From positions 186,001 to 250,000 of the forward strand of contig NZ_JAGJEA010000002.1 in NCBI RefSeq assembly GCF_018100805.1: a stretch of DNA of 64,000 bases, given 5' to 3'. This DNA is from Aquimarina sp. MMG016 (lineage in GTDB: Bacteria > Bacteroidota > Bacteroidia > Flavobacteriales > Flavobacteriaceae). The notes under the pieces are model-generated. The model was not told the origin of the DNA, ran no database searches, and worked only from the letters and a program-made list of their open reading frames with translations. Below, one piece after another: positions 29,802-38,588 of this stretch; the first letter of the stretch is position 1, and each line of letters begins with the position of its first letter. The position numbers and the translations under genes are program-made.

Positions 29802-29824
29802 TTTTAACCATATCATTGATTAAG

Positions 29825-29858
29825 ACCCTGAGGCAATTTTGCTTCAGGGTTTTGTTTT
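29825..29858 (+). terminator. Terminator of the T9SS cargo gene
   Basis: ACCCTGAGGCAA (29825-29836) pairs with TTGCTTCAGGGT (29839-29850) with one G-T pair, followed by TTTGTTTT. It lies 23 bp after the stop codon. Confidence 0.88.
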
Positions 29859-30112
29859 ATACACAGTTTTTAGAGATTACATGTGTTTATAAAGTTTAAA
29901 AACTTAATGATTTATTTTATGAAGTTTTTGTTGACAAAAAGTTAGTAGGTATAAGAATAGAGTAATGCTGTTGAATACTTGTCGGTATTTTTATAATACA
30001 ACGTGATAAGGTACCACAACTCTAAATAAAAAAATGTTTTTATCATTATTTTATTACCTTTAGTCGCTATTGATATTTTTGTTAGTATGAATTTTGCTAC
30101 ATATTTATTGTT
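29859..30112 (+). other. Intergenic region before the hybrid kinase
   Basis: No gene is seen. TATTTTTG (30074-30081) matches the -7 consensus 31 bp before the kinase start but lacks a -33 TTG at the right distance. Confidence 0.4.
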
Positions 30113-32320
30113 ATGACTCAAAAGTATGATGTAAAATCTGAAATTACCAACTTACTTGAGCAATCCTATAAACATAGGGTGAATAACCTACAAGAAAGTG
30201 TAAAACTAGCCAATGAAGCATTAGAGTTAAGCGAAAAAGCAAATGATAAGTCTTTAATAGGTAAAAGCCTGAATATGTTATCATTATTTAACATGATTTC
30301 AGGAAGAGGTAGTGAAGCTTTATCATTTGCAGAAAGGGCAATTACCTATTTTGAGTTATTAGAGGATGAGAGAGGGGTAGCTGATGCTAAATATAGCATA
30401 GCTGGGATACACTACAAAACTAACAATTATCATCTTGGGATGATTTATCTTATTGATGCCTTAGTTATTTATCAAAAATATAGTGACTGGCATAATCAAT
30501 CCAGAACCCAAAAATCACTCGGTACTATTTATGAGATTTTAGGAGATGAGAATAATGCTTCTGAGGCTTATAGAATTGCAATTGAAACAGCAAAAAAATG
30601 TAAAAATAAAAATCTAGAATCCAACGTGTATAATCCTATGTCCGGGATTTTGCTTAAAAAACATAAGCCTAAAGAAGCACTAGAAGTGATTAATAAATCG
30701 ATAGCGCTAAAATTAGAAACCGGAGATGATAGAGGTCTTGCTTTTGCTATTTATGGTCGTGGTAAAGTTTATGCTTATAATAGAAAATATGAAAAAGCTA
30801 GTAGTGATTATTTAAAAGCATTGGGTATACACGAAAAATATAATGATGTTTTTGGTATAGGAATGACTAAGCATAAATTAGCACAATTATATCTGGAAGT
30901 AGGAGAGCAGGAAAGAGCAAAAACTTTGTTAAAAGAAGTTGTAGGGTTTGGCGAAAAATATAATCTCTCTAGAACCAAATTTAAAGCCAGTCATCTTCTT
31001 TATGAAATATATCGAGGTGAAAATGATCAAAAAAATGCTTTAAAATATCTTGAAAATTATTTAATAGAAAAAGACGCTTCTATTAATTCTCAGACATTAA
31101 GAGTAATCGAAAATTATGAGCGTATTTCAAAAATCAAATATGAACAACAAGAAGAAAACCTTAGACGCGAGAAAGAGGCTATCATAATAAAGAAAAAACA
31201 AGCAGAGGAAACCGCTAATATGCGACAAGCTTTTTTATCTGCTATGAGCCATGAGATAAGAACCCCGCTTAACGCTGTGACCAGTATTATTTCTATGCTT
31301 AAGGATAGAGCTGATGAAGATGATCAGAAATTACTTACATCTCTACAGTTTTCATCAAAAAACTTAATGAGAATTATTAATGATATTTTAGATTTTTCCA
31401 AGCTGGATTCCAATAAAATGGAATTAGAAATGCATCCAGTTAATTTTGAAGAACTTATTAATAATATTAGAGAAACATATTTAGGAATGGCTCTAGAAAA
31501 AGGAGTCGAATTAAATGTTCAAATTGATGTAGCAATTAGTAAATTCTATATGCTTGATGAAACTAAACTTTTTCAAATATTAGGAAATCTTGTAAGCAAT
31601 GCCATAAAATATACTAATGAAGGAACCGTAAGTATAAATATTGAGTTAATGTCTTCAAAAGGAAATAAGGATAGAGTATACTTTAGTGTTCAAGATACAG
31701 GTGTTGGGATTGATATAGATGAACAACATAAGCTTTTTGATAGTTTTTATATACCTTCTACTATTACAACAAGAAATAATGGTGGAACCGGATTAGGTTT
31801 GGCGATTGTCAAAAAAATAGTGGAGTTGTATGGTAGTAGTATAATTCTAACCAGCGAAAAAGGTAAAGGTTCAACTTTTGGGTTTGAGCTAGTTTTGCAA
31901 CAAGCTAAACCAACTATTCATATTGATAAAAAGCAAACCGACCAACTTAAAAATAAAACAGCAATTTTAGCAGAAGATAACGAAGTAAATGCTCTGGTGA
32001 TGGGGCAATTGTTTAAAAAATGGGGTATTAAAATAAAACGAGTAAAAAATGGACTTGATGCTGTAGAAATCGCAAAAAAGATAAAAGTAGACTTCATTTT
32101 AATGGATATTCATATGCCGGACTTGAATGGTTTTGACGCTGCTAAACTGATTAAGGGTTCTGTTAATGAAAATCAACATACTCCAATATATGCCTTAACA
32201 GCAGATGTAACTGCGGTTAATAATGATGATTATTTAAGTTGTTTCGATGGCTTTTTGTGGAAACCTTTACAGATAGATAGGCTTTTTGATACTTTGGCAA
32301 ATCAAAAAAAGAATAATTAA
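30113..32320 (+). CDS. Soluble TPR hybrid histidine kinase
   Basis: A 735-residue cytoplasmic sensor without signal peptide or membrane segment. Residues 1 to about 330 are tetratricopeptide repeats (GKSLNMLSLFNMISGRGSEAL, AKYSIAGIHYKTNNYHLG, QKSLGTIYEILGDENNASEAY), then a coiled coil (about 335-365). HisKA has phospho-acceptor His380 (AMSHEIRTPLNA). HATPase_c follows (N box ILGNLVSNAIKYT, DTGVGID, GGTGLGLAIVKK). The receiver domain has Asp665 (FILMDIHMPDLNG). TPRs presumably sense a protein or peptide partner. No response regulator is adjacent, so the output must go to an unlinked phosphotransferase or regulator. Most Bacteroidetes TPR kinases have a membrane segment; this one does not. Confidence 0.93.
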   Translation: MTQKYDVKSEITNLLEQSYKHRVNNLQESVKLANEALELSEKANDKSLIGKSLNMLSLFNMISGRGSEALSFAERAITYFELLEDERGVADAKYSIAGIHYKTNNYHLGMIYLIDALVIYQKYSDWHNQSRTQKSLGTIYEILGDENNASEAYRIAIETAKKCKNKNLESNVYNPMSGILLKKHKPKEALEVINKSIALKLETGDDRGLAFAIYGRGKVYAYNRKYEKASSDYLKALGIHEKYNDVFGIGMTKHKLAQLYLEVGEQERAKTLLKEVVGFGEKYNLSRTKFKASHLLYEIYRGENDQKNALKYLENYLIEKDASINSQTLRVIENYERISKIKYEQQEENLRREKEAIIIKKKQAEETANMRQAFLSAMSHEIRTPLNAVTSIISMLKDRADEDDQKLLTSLQFSSKNLMRIINDILDFSKLDSNKMELEMHPVNFEELINNIRETYLGMALEKGVELNVQIDVAISKFYMLDETKLFQILGNLVSNAIKYTNEGTVSINIELMSSKGNKDRVYFSVQDTGVGIDIDEQHKLFDSFYIPSTITTRNNGGTGLGLAIVKKIVELYGSSIILTSEKGKGSTFGFELVLQQAKPTIHIDKKQTDQLKNKTAILAEDNEVNALVMGQLFKKWGIKIKRVKNGLDAVEIAKKIKVDFILMDIHMPDLNGFDAAKLIKGSVNENQHTPIYALTADVTAVNNDDYLSCFDGFLWKPLQIDRLFDTLANQKKNN

Positions 32321-32360
32321 TTACAGTATTGCCAAATATATCATATAGTAACGTCACTTT

Positions 32361-32392
32361 ACAAAAAAGAAGCTGCCTTTTTAGACAGCTTC
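32361..32392 (-). terminator. Terminator of the OmpA-HhH operon (minus strand)
   Basis: GAAGCTGCCT and AGACAGCTTC (32369-32378, 32383-32392) form a 10-bp stem with one mismatch. On the minus strand it is followed by TTTTTT (complement of 32363-32368). It lies 30 bp past the stop codon of the HhH gene. Confidence 0.8.
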
Positions 32393-32421
32393 ATTATATT
32401 GATTTTCAAGAAACAATTTTA

Positions 32422-32946
32422 CTATTTATTCTTAAGTTTATTAGCTTGATCGGTCCAGTTGTCTCGTTCTATCCTACCAGGGAAGAATTGTATAAGCTCA
32501 GTAACTGTTTCTATGTCTTCTTTAGTAAACTTACTAATTTGCTCAAAAGTATAAATACCTATACCATTTAGCTTCTCTTCGATAAAAGGACCAACGCCAC
32601 TTATCAGTTTCAGATCATCTTTTTGAGAAGCATCAGCTTTTCCAAAACTAGCAAAGTTTAATTGAGGTTTTTCTCCACTCGGAGATCCATCTCTATCGCG
32701 TGTTTTTATAGCTTTGATTTCATTGTTAGATGCCAGTACCTCTTCAGGTGGATGAGAAGAAAAAGTAGTTTTTGCTTTAGTGAAGTTTGTATTTCGGAGT
32801 TTATTTTTTTCTCTTTCGCATTTATCTAACGCAGCTTTATATTTATTATTTGATGCCCATCTTGATAAAATCCAGCCTAATAAAAAGGCTAACAATAACA
32901 ATAATAAAAGGCACCACCAATTTGCTTCTTTTAAAAAGTCTAACAT
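32422..32946 (-). CDS. Membrane-anchored helix-hairpin-helix protein
   Basis: A 174-residue protein with an N-terminal membrane segment (about 10-26, CLLLLLLLAFLLGWIL), a charged linker and a C-terminal helix-hairpin-helix domain (DDLKLISGVGPFIEEKLNGI through RIERDNWTDQANKL). This domain occurs at the C terminus of several bacterial proteins, including some L21- and NuoE-like fusions, and may bind nucleic acid or protein. It lies 13 bp downstream of the OmpA-family gene, so they form an operon with a terminator after this gene. Confidence 0.83.
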   Translation of the reverse strand: MLDFLKEANWWCLLLLLLLAFLLGWILSRWASNNKYKAALDKCEREKNKLRNTNFTKAKTTFSSHPPEEVLASNNEIKAIKTRDRDGSPSGEKPQLNFASFGKADASQKDDLKLISGVGPFIEEKLNGIGIYTFEQISKFTKEDIETVTELIQFFPGRIERDNWTDQANKLKNK

Positions 32947-32959
32947 AGTTGTGAGTTAT

Positions 32960-33886
32960 TTAGTTTACAATAATTTCTATTCTTCTATTTTTTTCGCGAT
33001 TTTCATCAGAATTATTAGGTACAATAGGAGCAGATTCTCCTTTAGAGGTAGCAGTGAGTTTTTCTGCATTAATACCTTGAGAGACAAGATATTTTCTAAC
33101 ATTTTCTGCACGTTGTTCTCCAAACCATAAATTAGCTTCTTCTTCACCAACATCATCCGTATGACCAATAATCTGAACTTTTTTGTCAGGATATTTGTTA
33201 AGATAATTTTTAAGCTCTATTGCATAATTAGAAAGTGTAGCATCTGGATTAAATGTCTTCTGGGCAAAACCAGAGTATAATGTCTTGTTAGCAATCCCTT
33301 TCTCGATTTCAGCTAATCTAGATTCGTTAAATGGATGGAAATTCAGTAATATACCTCCGTGGAACTTCCCTTCAGCATCGTAACTATAGCTTTGTTGATT
33401 TCCTTCTGTTACAATTCGATCTCCATTAATTCCGGATTTTATGAGAATATCTTTAATGAAATTTGCTCTGGAAAGTCCTAATGAGACACCGCTTTGTTTT
33501 TCTGCTGAAGTTTCATAGCCCGAAATGATTAATTCTTTATTTTGATTTTCACCAAGATAATCTGCGATTTTATCGCTAAAATCATTCACAGCATCAGGAA
33601 TATGTACATCGCTATTAGTGTTGTTAATCCAAAAATTATCCGGATAACGAAAAACGTCCTGATTGCTATCATCTTTAGCAAAGAGTCCTTTTGCTAAAAG
33701 TTTAGCATTTGCTATGCTATCTTCATATGCTTTTTTGGCTAGTGCTTCTGCTTCAGGGTCAACTTGATCTTTAACTATAGAGGGGCCCCCATTTGTACTT
33801 GTTGCACACCAACTACAGGAATAGTACCACCACATTCCTAGCCATGCAAATAGTATAAAAATGATGAGCGTAATTAAATGTTTCAT
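32960..33886 (-). CDS. OmpA-family protein with two OmpA-like domains
   Basis: A 308-residue envelope protein. The frame extends to 33925, but the ATG at 33886 gives the start MKHLITLIIFILFAWLGMWW, a clear membrane or signal segment, so I prefer it. The C-terminal OmpA domain (VQIIGHTDDVGEEEANLWFG, QRAENVRKYLVSQGI, NREKNRRIEIIVN) should bind peptidoglycan through its conserved Asp/Arg residues. A second, degenerate OmpA-like segment lies in the middle (LIISGYETSAEKQSGVSLGLSRANFIKDIL). It is the first gene of a two-gene operon with the HhH protein. Confidence 0.88.
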   Translation of the reverse strand: MKHLITLIIFILFAWLGMWWYYSCSWCATSTNGGPSIVKDQVDPEAEALAKKAYEDSIANAKLLAKGLFAKDDSNQDVFRYPDNFWINNTNSDVHIPDAVNDFSDKIADYLGENQNKELIISGYETSAEKQSGVSLGLSRANFIKDILIKSGINGDRIVTEGNQQSYSYDAEGKFHGGILLNFHPFNESRLAEIEKGIANKTLYSGFAQKTFNPDATLSNYAIELKNYLNKYPDKKVQIIGHTDDVGEEEANLWFGEQRAENVRKYLVSQGINAEKLTATSKGESAPIVPNNSDENREKNRRIEIIVN

Positions 33887-34106
33887 CTGTATTAATTTAT
33901 TTTTCAATAAACAGATGGAATTCACATAATAATCATAGTTTATGGGGTATTTTTAATTCATATTATGCTTATTTCATAAGTTATTGGTTAGTATTATACT
34001 TTTAAAGTTAAAAAAATGTTTTAACATTTGCTATTTAAATATCTAAATTATAGGAAATTACGGTTTTTACGTAATGGAGTTTTAAAATTTTGAGCTGAAA
34101 AGTATT

Positions 34107-34134
34107 TTGAAGAAAAATATTTTTTATAAATTCG
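34107..34134 (+). promoter_or_regulatory. Candidate promoter of the his operon
   Basis: TTG (34107-34109), 17 bases, then TAAATTCG (34127-34134) is a near match to TTG-N19-TAnnTTTG. The leader peptide start lies 19 bp downstream. The region from 33887 to here is AT-rich and holds no gene. Confidence 0.45.
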
Positions 34135-34152
34135 CAAAGTATTTAAAAAACA

Positions 34153-34209
34153 ATGAGAAAATTATTTTTACATCATCATCATTCTTACATCTTCGCACAA
34201 GCGTGGTAA
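34153..34209 (+). CDS. hisL: Histidine operon leader peptide
   Basis: A short ORF encodes MRKLFLHHHHSYIFAQAW, 18 residues with four consecutive CAT histidine codons (34171-34182). It sits between a candidate promoter and a terminator hairpin upstream of hisG, the exact position of a leader peptide for ribosome-mediated attenuation. The gene symbol is by analogy with enteric hisL; the peptide sequence is unrelated apart from the His run. Confidence 0.92.
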   Translation: MRKLFLHHHHSYIFAQAW

Positions 34210-34273
34210 GTTTGATATGTGTATAAATTAACCATATATAGAAACCCGTTTGAGCAAATCAGACGGGTTTTTT
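34198..34273 (+). promoter_or_regulatory. His attenuator: terminator and antiterminator
   Basis: Terminator: AAACCCGTTTGA (34242-34253) pairs with TCAGACGGGTTT (34259-34270), loop GCAAA, with six T (34268-34273). Antiterminator: CAAGCGTGG (34198-34206), the last codons of the leader ORF, can pair with CCCGTTTG (34245-34252) with one bulged T and a G-T pair. A ribosome stalled on the His codons leaves 34198-34206 free; one reaching the stop codon covers it and lets the terminator form. The region also has the family property of starting just before a biosynthetic operon. Confidence 0.85.
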
Positions 34274-34321
34274 ATTTAGAGCTTGTTCTGAACTGACCAA
34301 ACATAACAACAGATCATAAAA

Positions 34322-35179
34322 ATGTCAAAAATTAAAATTGCTATTCAAAAAAGTGGCCGCCTTAATGAGGACTCCGTAAAAATTCTAAAAGATTGTGGAA
34401 TTTCTATAGACAACGGCAAAGACCAACTCAAGGCTGAAACACGTAATTTTCCTATGGAAGTGATGTTTCTGCGTAATGGTGATATTCCACAATATCTTAG
34501 AGACGGGGTGGTTGATATTGCAATTATTGGGGAAAATGTATTAATCGAAAAAGGAAGAGATATTTCTATAGCAGAAAGGCTTAATTTTTCTAAATGTAAA
34601 GTTTCACTGGCCGTACCAAAGGACTTTGAGTATGACTCAATAAATGATCTTAATGGAAAACGAATAGCTACTTCGTATCCCAATACTGTAAATGAATATC
34701 TTGATAAAAAAGGAATTACAGCAGAGTTACACCAGATCTCAGGTTCTGTGGAGATTGCACCAAATATTGGATTAGCAGATGCTATCTGTGATATCGTTTC
34801 TAGCGGAAGTACTTTGTTCAAAAATAATTTGAAAGAAGTCGAAGTAATGCTTAAGTCAGAGGCTGTACTAGCAGTTTCTCCCAATATTTCCGAAGAGAAC
34901 AAAAAATTACTAGAAAAATTACAGTTTAGAATCAAAGCAGTTTTAAAAGCAAGGAACTCTAAATATGTATTATTAAATGCCCCAAATGAAAAAATAGAGA
35001 GCATTGTGAAAATTTTACCAGGAATGAGAAGCCCTACGGTATTACCACTTGCAGAAAAAGGATGGAGTTCGATACACACAGTTGTAGAAAAGAATAAGTT
35101 CTGGGATATTCTTGATGAGCTAAAAGCAGAAGGAGCAGAAGGAATTTTAGTGTGTCCTATCGAGAAAATGGTACTGTAG
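34322..35179 (+). CDS. hisG: ATP phosphoribosyltransferase HisG (long form)
   Basis: The first committed enzyme of histidine synthesis, condensing ATP and PRPP. At 285 residues it is the long form, with a C-terminal regulatory ACT-like domain (about 215-285, KGWSSIHTVVEKNKFWDILDEL), so histidine feedback inhibition is expected and no HisZ is needed. The catalytic domains show KIAIQKSGRLNEDS, DVVDIAIIGENV-like and CDIVSSGSTLFKNNL (PRPP loop region). It is the first structural gene after the attenuator. Confidence 0.96.
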   Translation: MSKIKIAIQKSGRLNEDSVKILKDCGISIDNGKDQLKAETRNFPMEVMFLRNGDIPQYLRDGVVDIAIIGENVLIEKGRDISIAERLNFSKCKVSLAVPKDFEYDSINDLNGKRIATSYPNTVNEYLDKKGITAELHQISGSVEIAPNIGLADAICDIVSSGSTLFKNNLKEVEVMLKSEAVLAVSPNISEENKKLLEKLQFRIKAVLKARNSKYVLLNAPNEKIESIVKILPGMRSPTVLPLAEKGWSSIHTVVEKNKFWDILDELKAEGAEGILVCPIEKMVL

Positions 35180-35193
35180 TAAATTTAGATAAG

Positions 35194-36480
35194 ATGCAGA
35201 AGATATATAATCCAAATAGAAGTACCTGGTCCGAAATTCTAAAAAGACCTACGCAAACATTAGAAGATATAGAAAGCACAGTTCTAGATGTCTTCAATCA
35301 AGTCAATATCAATGGTAATAATGCAATTACTCAATTTACCGAGAAATTTGATAAAGTATTGCTAGATTCGATGTTGGTTTCTGAAGAAGAAATTGATGAC
35401 GCCAAGCAATTAGTAAGCAAAGAACTCAAAGAAGCTATTATACTTGCCAAATCAAATATTGAAGCTTTTCACGCTGCACAGAAAACTGAAAGAGTTTCTA
35501 TTGAAACAGTTAATGGAGTTAATTGCTGGCAAGAAAAAAGACCTATACAGAAGGTAGGATTATATATTCCAGGAGGCACAGCACCATTATTTTCTACAAT
35601 TCTAATGTTAGCGGTTCCGGCTAATATTGCCGGTTGTAAAGAGATTGTTTTATGTTCACCACCGGATAAAGAAGGAAAAATAAATCCGGCTATTTTGTAT
35701 ACGGCTAATCTTTGCGGGGTAACCAAAATTTTTAAAGTCGGAGGAATTCAAGCAATTGCCGGAATGACGTTTGGAACAGAAACTATCCCACAAGTATATA
35801 AGATTTTTGGACCTGGAAATCAATTTGTAACTGTGGCTAAACAATTAGCTACAAAATTTGGAGTTGCAATTGATATGCCTGCTGGTCCGAGTGAATTATT
35901 AGTAGTGGCCGATGATACAGCTAATGCTTCTTTTGTAGCTTCTGATTTATTAAGTCAAGCAGAACACGGTAAAGACAGTCAAGTAATTTTAGTGTCTACT
36001 TCGAAAAAACTTATCGAAGAAGTGGAATCTGAAGTGACTAAACAATGTGCGGTCTTACCAAGAAAGGAAATTGCACAAGCAGCTATCGCTAATTCTAAAC
36101 TTATTTATGTAGAAAAGGATACACAAGCATTAGAGTTAATCAATGAATACGGTCCTGAACATTTTATTGTTTGTGTTGCAGATCAGGATTTCTATGTTGA
36201 TAATATTGTGAATGCAGGTTCGGTTTTTATCGGTAATTATACTCCCGAAAGTGCAGGGGATTATGCGTCAGGTACAAATCATACATTACCAACTAATGGA
36301 TATGCCAAGCAGTATAGTGGTGTGAACCTGGACAGTTTTATGAAGTCTATGACATTTCAAAAAATATCAGAAGAAGGTATTAAATCTATTGGTAATGCTA
36401 TAGAAATCATGGCGGAAGCAGAAGGTTTGCAAGCACATAAGAATGCAGTTACTTTAAGGTTGAATAGTCTAAATAGTTAG
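35194..36480 (+). CDS. hisD: Histidinol dehydrogenase
   Basis: Zinc- and NAD-dependent oxidation of histidinol to histidine, the last two steps of the pathway. The frame is open from a GTG at 35152 that overlaps hisG, but the ATG at 35194 gives MQKIYNPNRSTWSEIL, the normal start, and 428 residues. Conserved segments include GLYIPGGTAPLFSTILML, KIFGPGNQFVTVAKQ, GPSELLVVAD, SQAEHGKDSQVILVS (zinc ligands Gln/His) and NAGSVFIGNYTPESAGDYASG (Asp ligand). Fourteen base pairs separate it from hisG. Confidence 0.96.
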   Translation: MQKIYNPNRSTWSEILKRPTQTLEDIESTVLDVFNQVNINGNNAITQFTEKFDKVLLDSMLVSEEEIDDAKQLVSKELKEAIILAKSNIEAFHAAQKTERVSIETVNGVNCWQEKRPIQKVGLYIPGGTAPLFSTILMLAVPANIAGCKEIVLCSPPDKEGKINPAILYTANLCGVTKIFKVGGIQAIAGMTFGTETIPQVYKIFGPGNQFVTVAKQLATKFGVAIDMPAGPSELLVVADDTANASFVASDLLSQAEHGKDSQVILVSTSKKLIEEVESEVTKQCAVLPRKEIAQAAIANSKLIYVEKDTQALELINEYGPEHFIVCVADQDFYVDNIVNAGSVFIGNYTPESAGDYASGTNHTLPTNGYAKQYSGVNLDSFMKSMTFQKISEEGIKSIGNAIEIMAEAEGLQAHKNAVTLRLNSLNS

Positions 36481-36528
36481 CTGTTTTTGATAAAACCCGT
36501 AAGATTTGATGAATGGAATTTTAAAAAA

Positions 36529-37386
36529 ATGAGTTGTAAAAATTGTGATTATAATTTAACAGAAACTGCTTATTACTGTCAGGATTGTGGTGCCAAAGTA
36601 GTAAAAGATAGGCTTACAATTAGGAAAATATTTCAAGAATTCCTTAACAAGGTTTTTGGTTGGGATAATACTTATTTAAGAACCTTAAGAACAATAGTGG
36701 TTGCGCCGGATAAGGTTGCTCAAGATTATATTAGTGGAATTAGGAAGAAATTTATGCCTCCTTTTACTTTTCTTTTAATTGGTCTTACTATTGCGACTCT
36801 GGTTTTTAATGCTTTTTCAGATAAGTATGTAGAGTTTTCATCTGGTATGCTTAACGAAAGCTTTTATCGATTGCAATTTGATAGTGCAAAAGGAAAAAAT
36901 GCTTCATCTGGAAATTTGGAAAACGAAAGTAATCAAGAAGCATTTGAAGATTTCGTGGAGGAGCAAATAGAGGTTCAAAAGAAATCACAGGGTATGATAT
37001 TGAAGTATTTTAACCTTTTTGCTTTTCTATCAATTCCTATGTATACTTTTATAGCATTTGTAGTTTTTGGAAGAAAGCAATATAACTATGCTGAACATTT
37101 AGTGATCAATTGCTATATACAAGGTTTTTCTATGATTACATCAACTTTGTTGTTTTTGATGGCATTATTTATTCACCCGTACCTATTTACATCAAGTGTT
37201 TTAATTGCAATTTTTTATTATTCATTTACCTATAAAAGATTATGTGATCTTACTTTAGCTAGGACCTTATGGAAATTTATAAAGTTCCTGATAATCCTTA
37301 CAATTACATTTATTGTTATAACTGTTTTGTTTGGGATTCTATTGGTTTTAATAGATATAATTTTTGGATTAAACCTTTTTAATTAA
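36529..37386 (+). CDS. DUF3667 zinc-ribbon membrane protein
   Basis: About 285 residues starting MSCKNCDYNL (a longer TTG start at 36487 is possible). The N-terminal zinc ribbon has Cys3, Cys6, Cys17 and Cys20. The conserved DUF3667 region (FGWDNTYLRTLRTIVVAPDKVAQDYISGIRKKF) follows, with several membrane segments (PPFTFLLIGLTIATLVF, FAFLSIPMYTFIAFVVF and two near the C terminus). The function is unknown. It lies inside the his operon between hisD and hisC, on the same strand, and is presumably under the same attenuator. Confidence 0.85.
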   Translation: MSCKNCDYNLTETAYYCQDCGAKVVKDRLTIRKIFQEFLNKVFGWDNTYLRTLRTIVVAPDKVAQDYISGIRKKFMPPFTFLLIGLTIATLVFNAFSDKYVEFSSGMLNESFYRLQFDSAKGKNASSGNLENESNQEAFEDFVEEQIEVQKKSQGMILKYFNLFAFLSIPMYTFIAFVVFGRKQYNYAEHLVINCYIQGFSMITSTLLFLMALFIHPYLFTSSVLIAIFYYSFTYKRLCDLTLARTLWKFIKFLIILTITFIVITVLFGILLVLIDIIFGLNLFN

Positions 37387-37410
37387 AGTAGGAAAAATAA
37401 AATAATTAAC

Positions 37411-37439
37411 AATGAGACCTGAAATAAGTTCAGGATGAC
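37411..37439. repeat. Dispersed palindromic repeat, half element (copy C)
   Basis: CCTGAA-ataag-TTCAGG followed by ATGAC lies just upstream of hisC. It matches the second half of copy E. Confidence 0.6.
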
Positions 37440-37447
37440 CATAGAAG

Positions 37448-38497
37448 ATGAAAACAACACAATTCGATATAAATCAAATAGTTCGTGAAAACGTAAAAGG
37501 GTTGAAACCGTATTCTTCTGCAAGGGATGAATATGTTAGTGACGGTTCTGAAATGATTTTCTTAGATGCAAATGAGAATCCTTACGAAAATGGAGTAAAT
37601 CGTTATCCTGATCCTAAACAACGTAGTCTTAAGGAATTGTTGGCAGCACAAAAAGGAGTTTCTACGAAAAATATATTATTAGGCAATGGTAGTGATGAAG
37701 TACTTGACCTTTTGTTTAGAGCATTCTGTGAACCCAAAGTTGATAATATTATTACTTTGCCTCCAACTTATGGTATGTATAAGGTATTGGCTAACATTAA
37801 TAATATAGAAGAAAAAGAAGTGTTATTGACTAATGATTTTGAGCCTAATGTGTACAAAATCTTAGAAGCGGTTGATAAAACTACCAAAATAATCTTCCTA
37901 TGTTCTCCTAATAATCCAACAGGTAATTCTTTTTCAGAAGAAAGCATCATTGAAATTTTAGAAAACCTTGAAGGCTTGGTCGTTATCGATGAGGCATACA
38001 TTGATTTTTCATCAAAAGAAACTTGGATCAATAAACTAAATACATATCCAAACCTTATTGTCACGCAAACATTATCTAAAGCATATGGTATGGCAGGAAT
38101 CAGATTAGGATTATGTTATGCTTCAAAAGAAATTATAGGTATTCTTAATAAAATTAAACCACCTTATAATGTAAATGAACTTACCCAACAAAGAGCATTA
38201 GAACGAGTTAAAAATGTTGATCAAGTAAAAACGGAGGTTGCGGCGATTATAAAACAAAGAGATGAATTGGTTGTTTCTTTAAAGAATGTAAATTTTGTAA
38301 AGGAAATTTATACCACAGATGCTAATTTCGTTTTGGTAAAAGTAGATGACGCTGATAAAAGGTATAAACAGTTACTTGATGAAGGTATCGTAATTCGTAA
38401 TAGAACGACTCAGCCGCTTTGTGAAAACACATTGCGTTTTACTGTAGGAACAGAAGTTGAAAATAGAAAATTAATAAAAGTATTAAGACAGTTGTAG
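37448..38497 (+). CDS. hisC: Histidinol-phosphate aminotransferase
   Basis: PLP enzyme that transaminates imidazole-acetol phosphate with glutamate. The 349-residue class II aminotransferase has LDANENPYENGVNRYPDP near the N terminus, LGNGSDEVLDLL, SPNNPTGN (153-160), DEAYIDF (181-187) and the PLP lysine Lys211 in TLSKAYGMAGIRLG. All features of a functional HisC are present. Repeats flank it on both sides. Confidence 0.96.
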   Translation: MKTTQFDINQIVRENVKGLKPYSSARDEYVSDGSEMIFLDANENPYENGVNRYPDPKQRSLKELLAAQKGVSTKNILLGNGSDEVLDLLFRAFCEPKVDNIITLPPTYGMYKVLANINNIEEKEVLLTNDFEPNVYKILEAVDKTTKIIFLCSPNNPTGNSFSEESIIEILENLEGLVVIDEAYIDFSSKETWINKLNTYPNLIVTQTLSKAYGMAGIRLGLCYASKEIIGILNKIKPPYNVNELTQQRALERVKNVDQVKTEVAAIIKQRDELVVSLKNVNFVKEIYTTDANFVLVKVDDADKRYKQLLDEGIVIRNRTTQPLCENTLRFTVGTEVENRKLIKVLRQL

Positions 38498-38499
38498 TT

Positions 38500-38580
38500 G
38501 TTATTCCGGATCAAGTCCGGAATCCAATAATAACAAAGAGTATAATTAAAATAAATTCCAGCCTTCGCTGGAATGGAATG
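38500..38580. repeat. Dispersed palindromic repeat, paired element (copy D)
   Basis: ATTCCGGA-tcaag-TCCGGAAT (8-bp perfect stem, 38503-38523) and ATTCCAGC-cttc-GCTGGAAT (8-bp perfect stem, 38555-38574) fill the hisC-hisB spacer. The GTTATTCC head is a degenerate TGTCATTCC. Confidence 0.82.
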
Positions 38581-38588
38581 ATAAAGCA

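Noticed and set aside
34171..34182. (CAT)4 as a simple microsatellite
   Set aside because: It sits in frame in a short ORF directly before an attenuator upstream of hisG, so a coding role is better supported.
34345..35079. A 244-codon open frame on the minus strand inside hisG
   Set aside because: It lies entirely inside the well-supported hisG and has low-complexity Ser-rich composition typical of an antisense shadow.
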